Part shown: positions 5,223-6,087 of the stretch, one piece after another | Layout of the letters: the number at the start of each line of letters is the position of its first letter | How positions within the stretch are numbered: position 1 is the stretch's first letter | From: an uncultured Bacteroidales bacterium | GTDB taxonomy: Bacteria; Bacteroidota; Bacteroidia; Bacteroidales; P3 | Length of the DNA stretch: 6,087 nucleotides | NCBI GenBank assembly: GCA_947177315.1 | Contig: CAMWTX010000098.1 | Coordinates: 1-6,087 of the forward strand | Direction of reading: 5' to 3' | Made by a program: the position numbers and the translations under genes | The notes under the pieces: model-generated | Database searches by the model: none | The model's input: only the letters and a program-made list of their open reading frames with translations | What the model was told of the DNA's origin: nothing

Positions 5223-6087
5223 TCTGCAGGAATTCCACGGCTTTTTCCAAGTGGATTCCGTGGGAGCCCTTCACAAGCACGCTGCAGTCTTGAATCGGGT
5301 TCTGTTGCAGGAAAGCGATGAGTTCTTCCACCGTGCCGAAGCAGGCGAAATCCTGCGGACGGTCGGTCTTGGCAAAACATCCGCCCACCAGAAACGCCTT
5401 CGGAATACGGTGCTCTTGGAGAAGTTCCACCACATGCTGGTGTTCGGCTTGGGAGGCATCCCCCAACTCAAGCATGTCCCCCAAAACCGCTATCTTCTTG
5501 TGCTTGGAAGCGAGCGCGGCAAAGTTTCCGATGGCCGCTTCCATGCTGGTGGGATTGGCATTGTAGGTGTCGGCGATAATCGTGTTGCCGCCGGCCTGTA
5601 TGCTTTGTGAACGCAGGTTGGTCGGCACGTAATTTTCCAAACCCTGTTTGATTTCGGCATCGCTCAGGCCGAAGTAACGCCCGGCGCAAGCGGCGGCCGA
5701 AACGTTCTCGATATTGTAGAAGCCCACCAGATGCGAGTGGATTTCGAATTTTTTAGAACCTTGGGCGGCGTGCAGGAGGCAGGAAAGGCAGGCATCGGGG
5801 CTTTCCAAGGGGCTTATCTGCAAGAAAATGCCGGAAGATTCGCCATAGAGGAAGCGTTCCATGCCTTGACTGGCGTTCATCAGGATACGGCTCTTTTCGC
5901 TTACGAACACCTTGCCGTGGTTCTGCCGCACCGCTTCGTACAAGGCGGTCTTGGTCTTGACGATGTTTTCGAAAGAACCGAAGCCTTCCAGATGAGCCTT
6001 ACCCACATTGGTGATGATGCCGTAATCGGGCACCGAGATCCGGCAGAGGTCGGCGATTTCTCCGGGATGGTTCGCGCCCATTTCGAT
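5209..6087 (-). CDS. murF: UDP-N-acetylmuramoyl-tripeptide--D-alanyl-D-alanine ligase MurF (partial, N-terminus outside window)
   Basis: The visible 292 C-terminal residues belong to MurF, the cytoplasmic ATP-dependent ligase that adds D-Ala-D-Ala to the UDP-MurNAc-tripeptide and completes the peptidoglycan precursor. The fragment opens with IEMGANHPGEIA, the central-domain motif of MurF. It continues with NVGKAHLEGFG (27-37 of the visible part), a lysine near residue 46 likely to be the carbamylated one, GFYNIENVSAAA, ENYVPTNLRSQS, DTYNANPTSM (173-182) and VLGDMLELGD. It ends with KGSHGIHLEKAVEFL. The ATP-binding GKT loop and UDP-binding N-terminal domain, probably some 130-140 residues, lie beyond 6087. 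The reading frame is open to the window edge, so nothing suggests a broken gene. The stop TAG is 3 bp from the hydF stop, tail to tail. Confidence 0.96.
   Translation of the reverse strand: MEMGANHPGEIADLCRISVPDYGIITNVGKAHLEGFGSFENIVKTKTALYEAVRQNHGKVFVSEKSRILMNASQGMERFLYGESSGIFLQISPLESPDACLSCLLHAAQGSKKFEIHSHLVGFYNIENVSAAACAGRYFGLSDAEIKQGLENYVPTNLRSQSIQAGGNTIIADTYNANPTSMEAAIGNFAALASKHKKIAVLGDMLELGDASQAEHQHVVELLQEHRIPKAFLVGGCFAKTDRPQDFACFGTVEELIAFLQQNPIQDCSVLVKGSHGIHLEKAVEFLQKKGL

Noticed and set aside
1..6087. CRISPR array, tRNA or rRNA gene, insertion sequence
   Set aside because: No regularly spaced repeats, cloverleaf or rRNA-like sequence, transposase, or terminal inverted repeats were seen.

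Overview
The window looks like a stretch of chromosome from a member of the Bacteroidota, most likely Bacteroidales. Four things point there: promoters of the Bacteroidetes form (TTTG/TTG, 19-21 bp spacer, TAnnTTTG) before several genes; no Shine-Dalgarno sequences; a tiny lysine/arginine-rich protein typical of this phylum; and a C-terminal W/F-rich LuxR-type HTH module of the kind found in Bacteroidetes regulators. By eye the coding DNA is moderately GC-rich. A [FeFe]-hydrogenase maturase (HydF) suggests an anaerobic, H2-metabolising organism, possibly from the gut. Genus cannot be told from this sequence.

Layout. A bidirectional hairpin terminator (about 3-36) ends a 29-codon minus-strand gene for a very basic ribosome-associated AURKAIP1/COX24-family (mS38-like) protein (62-151). 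A divergent promoter pair (188-218 minus, 256-287 plus) separates it from a plus-strand two-gene unit: a SlyD-like FKBP peptidyl-prolyl isomerase (about 306-815) and, 6 bp on, a predicted membrane-anchored protein with a proline-rich linker and a LuxR-like HTH (822-1847). Convergent to it by 11 bp is rlmN (1859-2905, minus). Upstream of rlmN on the same strand is a complete but solitary tyrosine recombinase (2960-3883). An 89-bp intergenic region with a perfect 12-bp direct repeat separates it from the divergent hydF (3973-5205, plus). hydF runs convergently, with 3 bp between the stop codons, into murF (5209 to beyond 6087, minus), whose N-terminus lies outside the window.

How the genes relate. 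Most are housekeeping: translation (mS38-like protein, rlmN), protein folding (slyD-like), cell-wall precursor synthesis (murF) and hydrogenase cofactor assembly (hydF). There is no complete novel multi-gene defence or mobile system here. The parts worth a second look are the membrane-tethered HTH protein paired with a PPIase, the lone integrase among core genes with a helically phased repeat at its start, and a recurring placement of the -7 promoter box only 4-7 nt before start codons, which predicts leaderless or nearly leaderless mRNAs.
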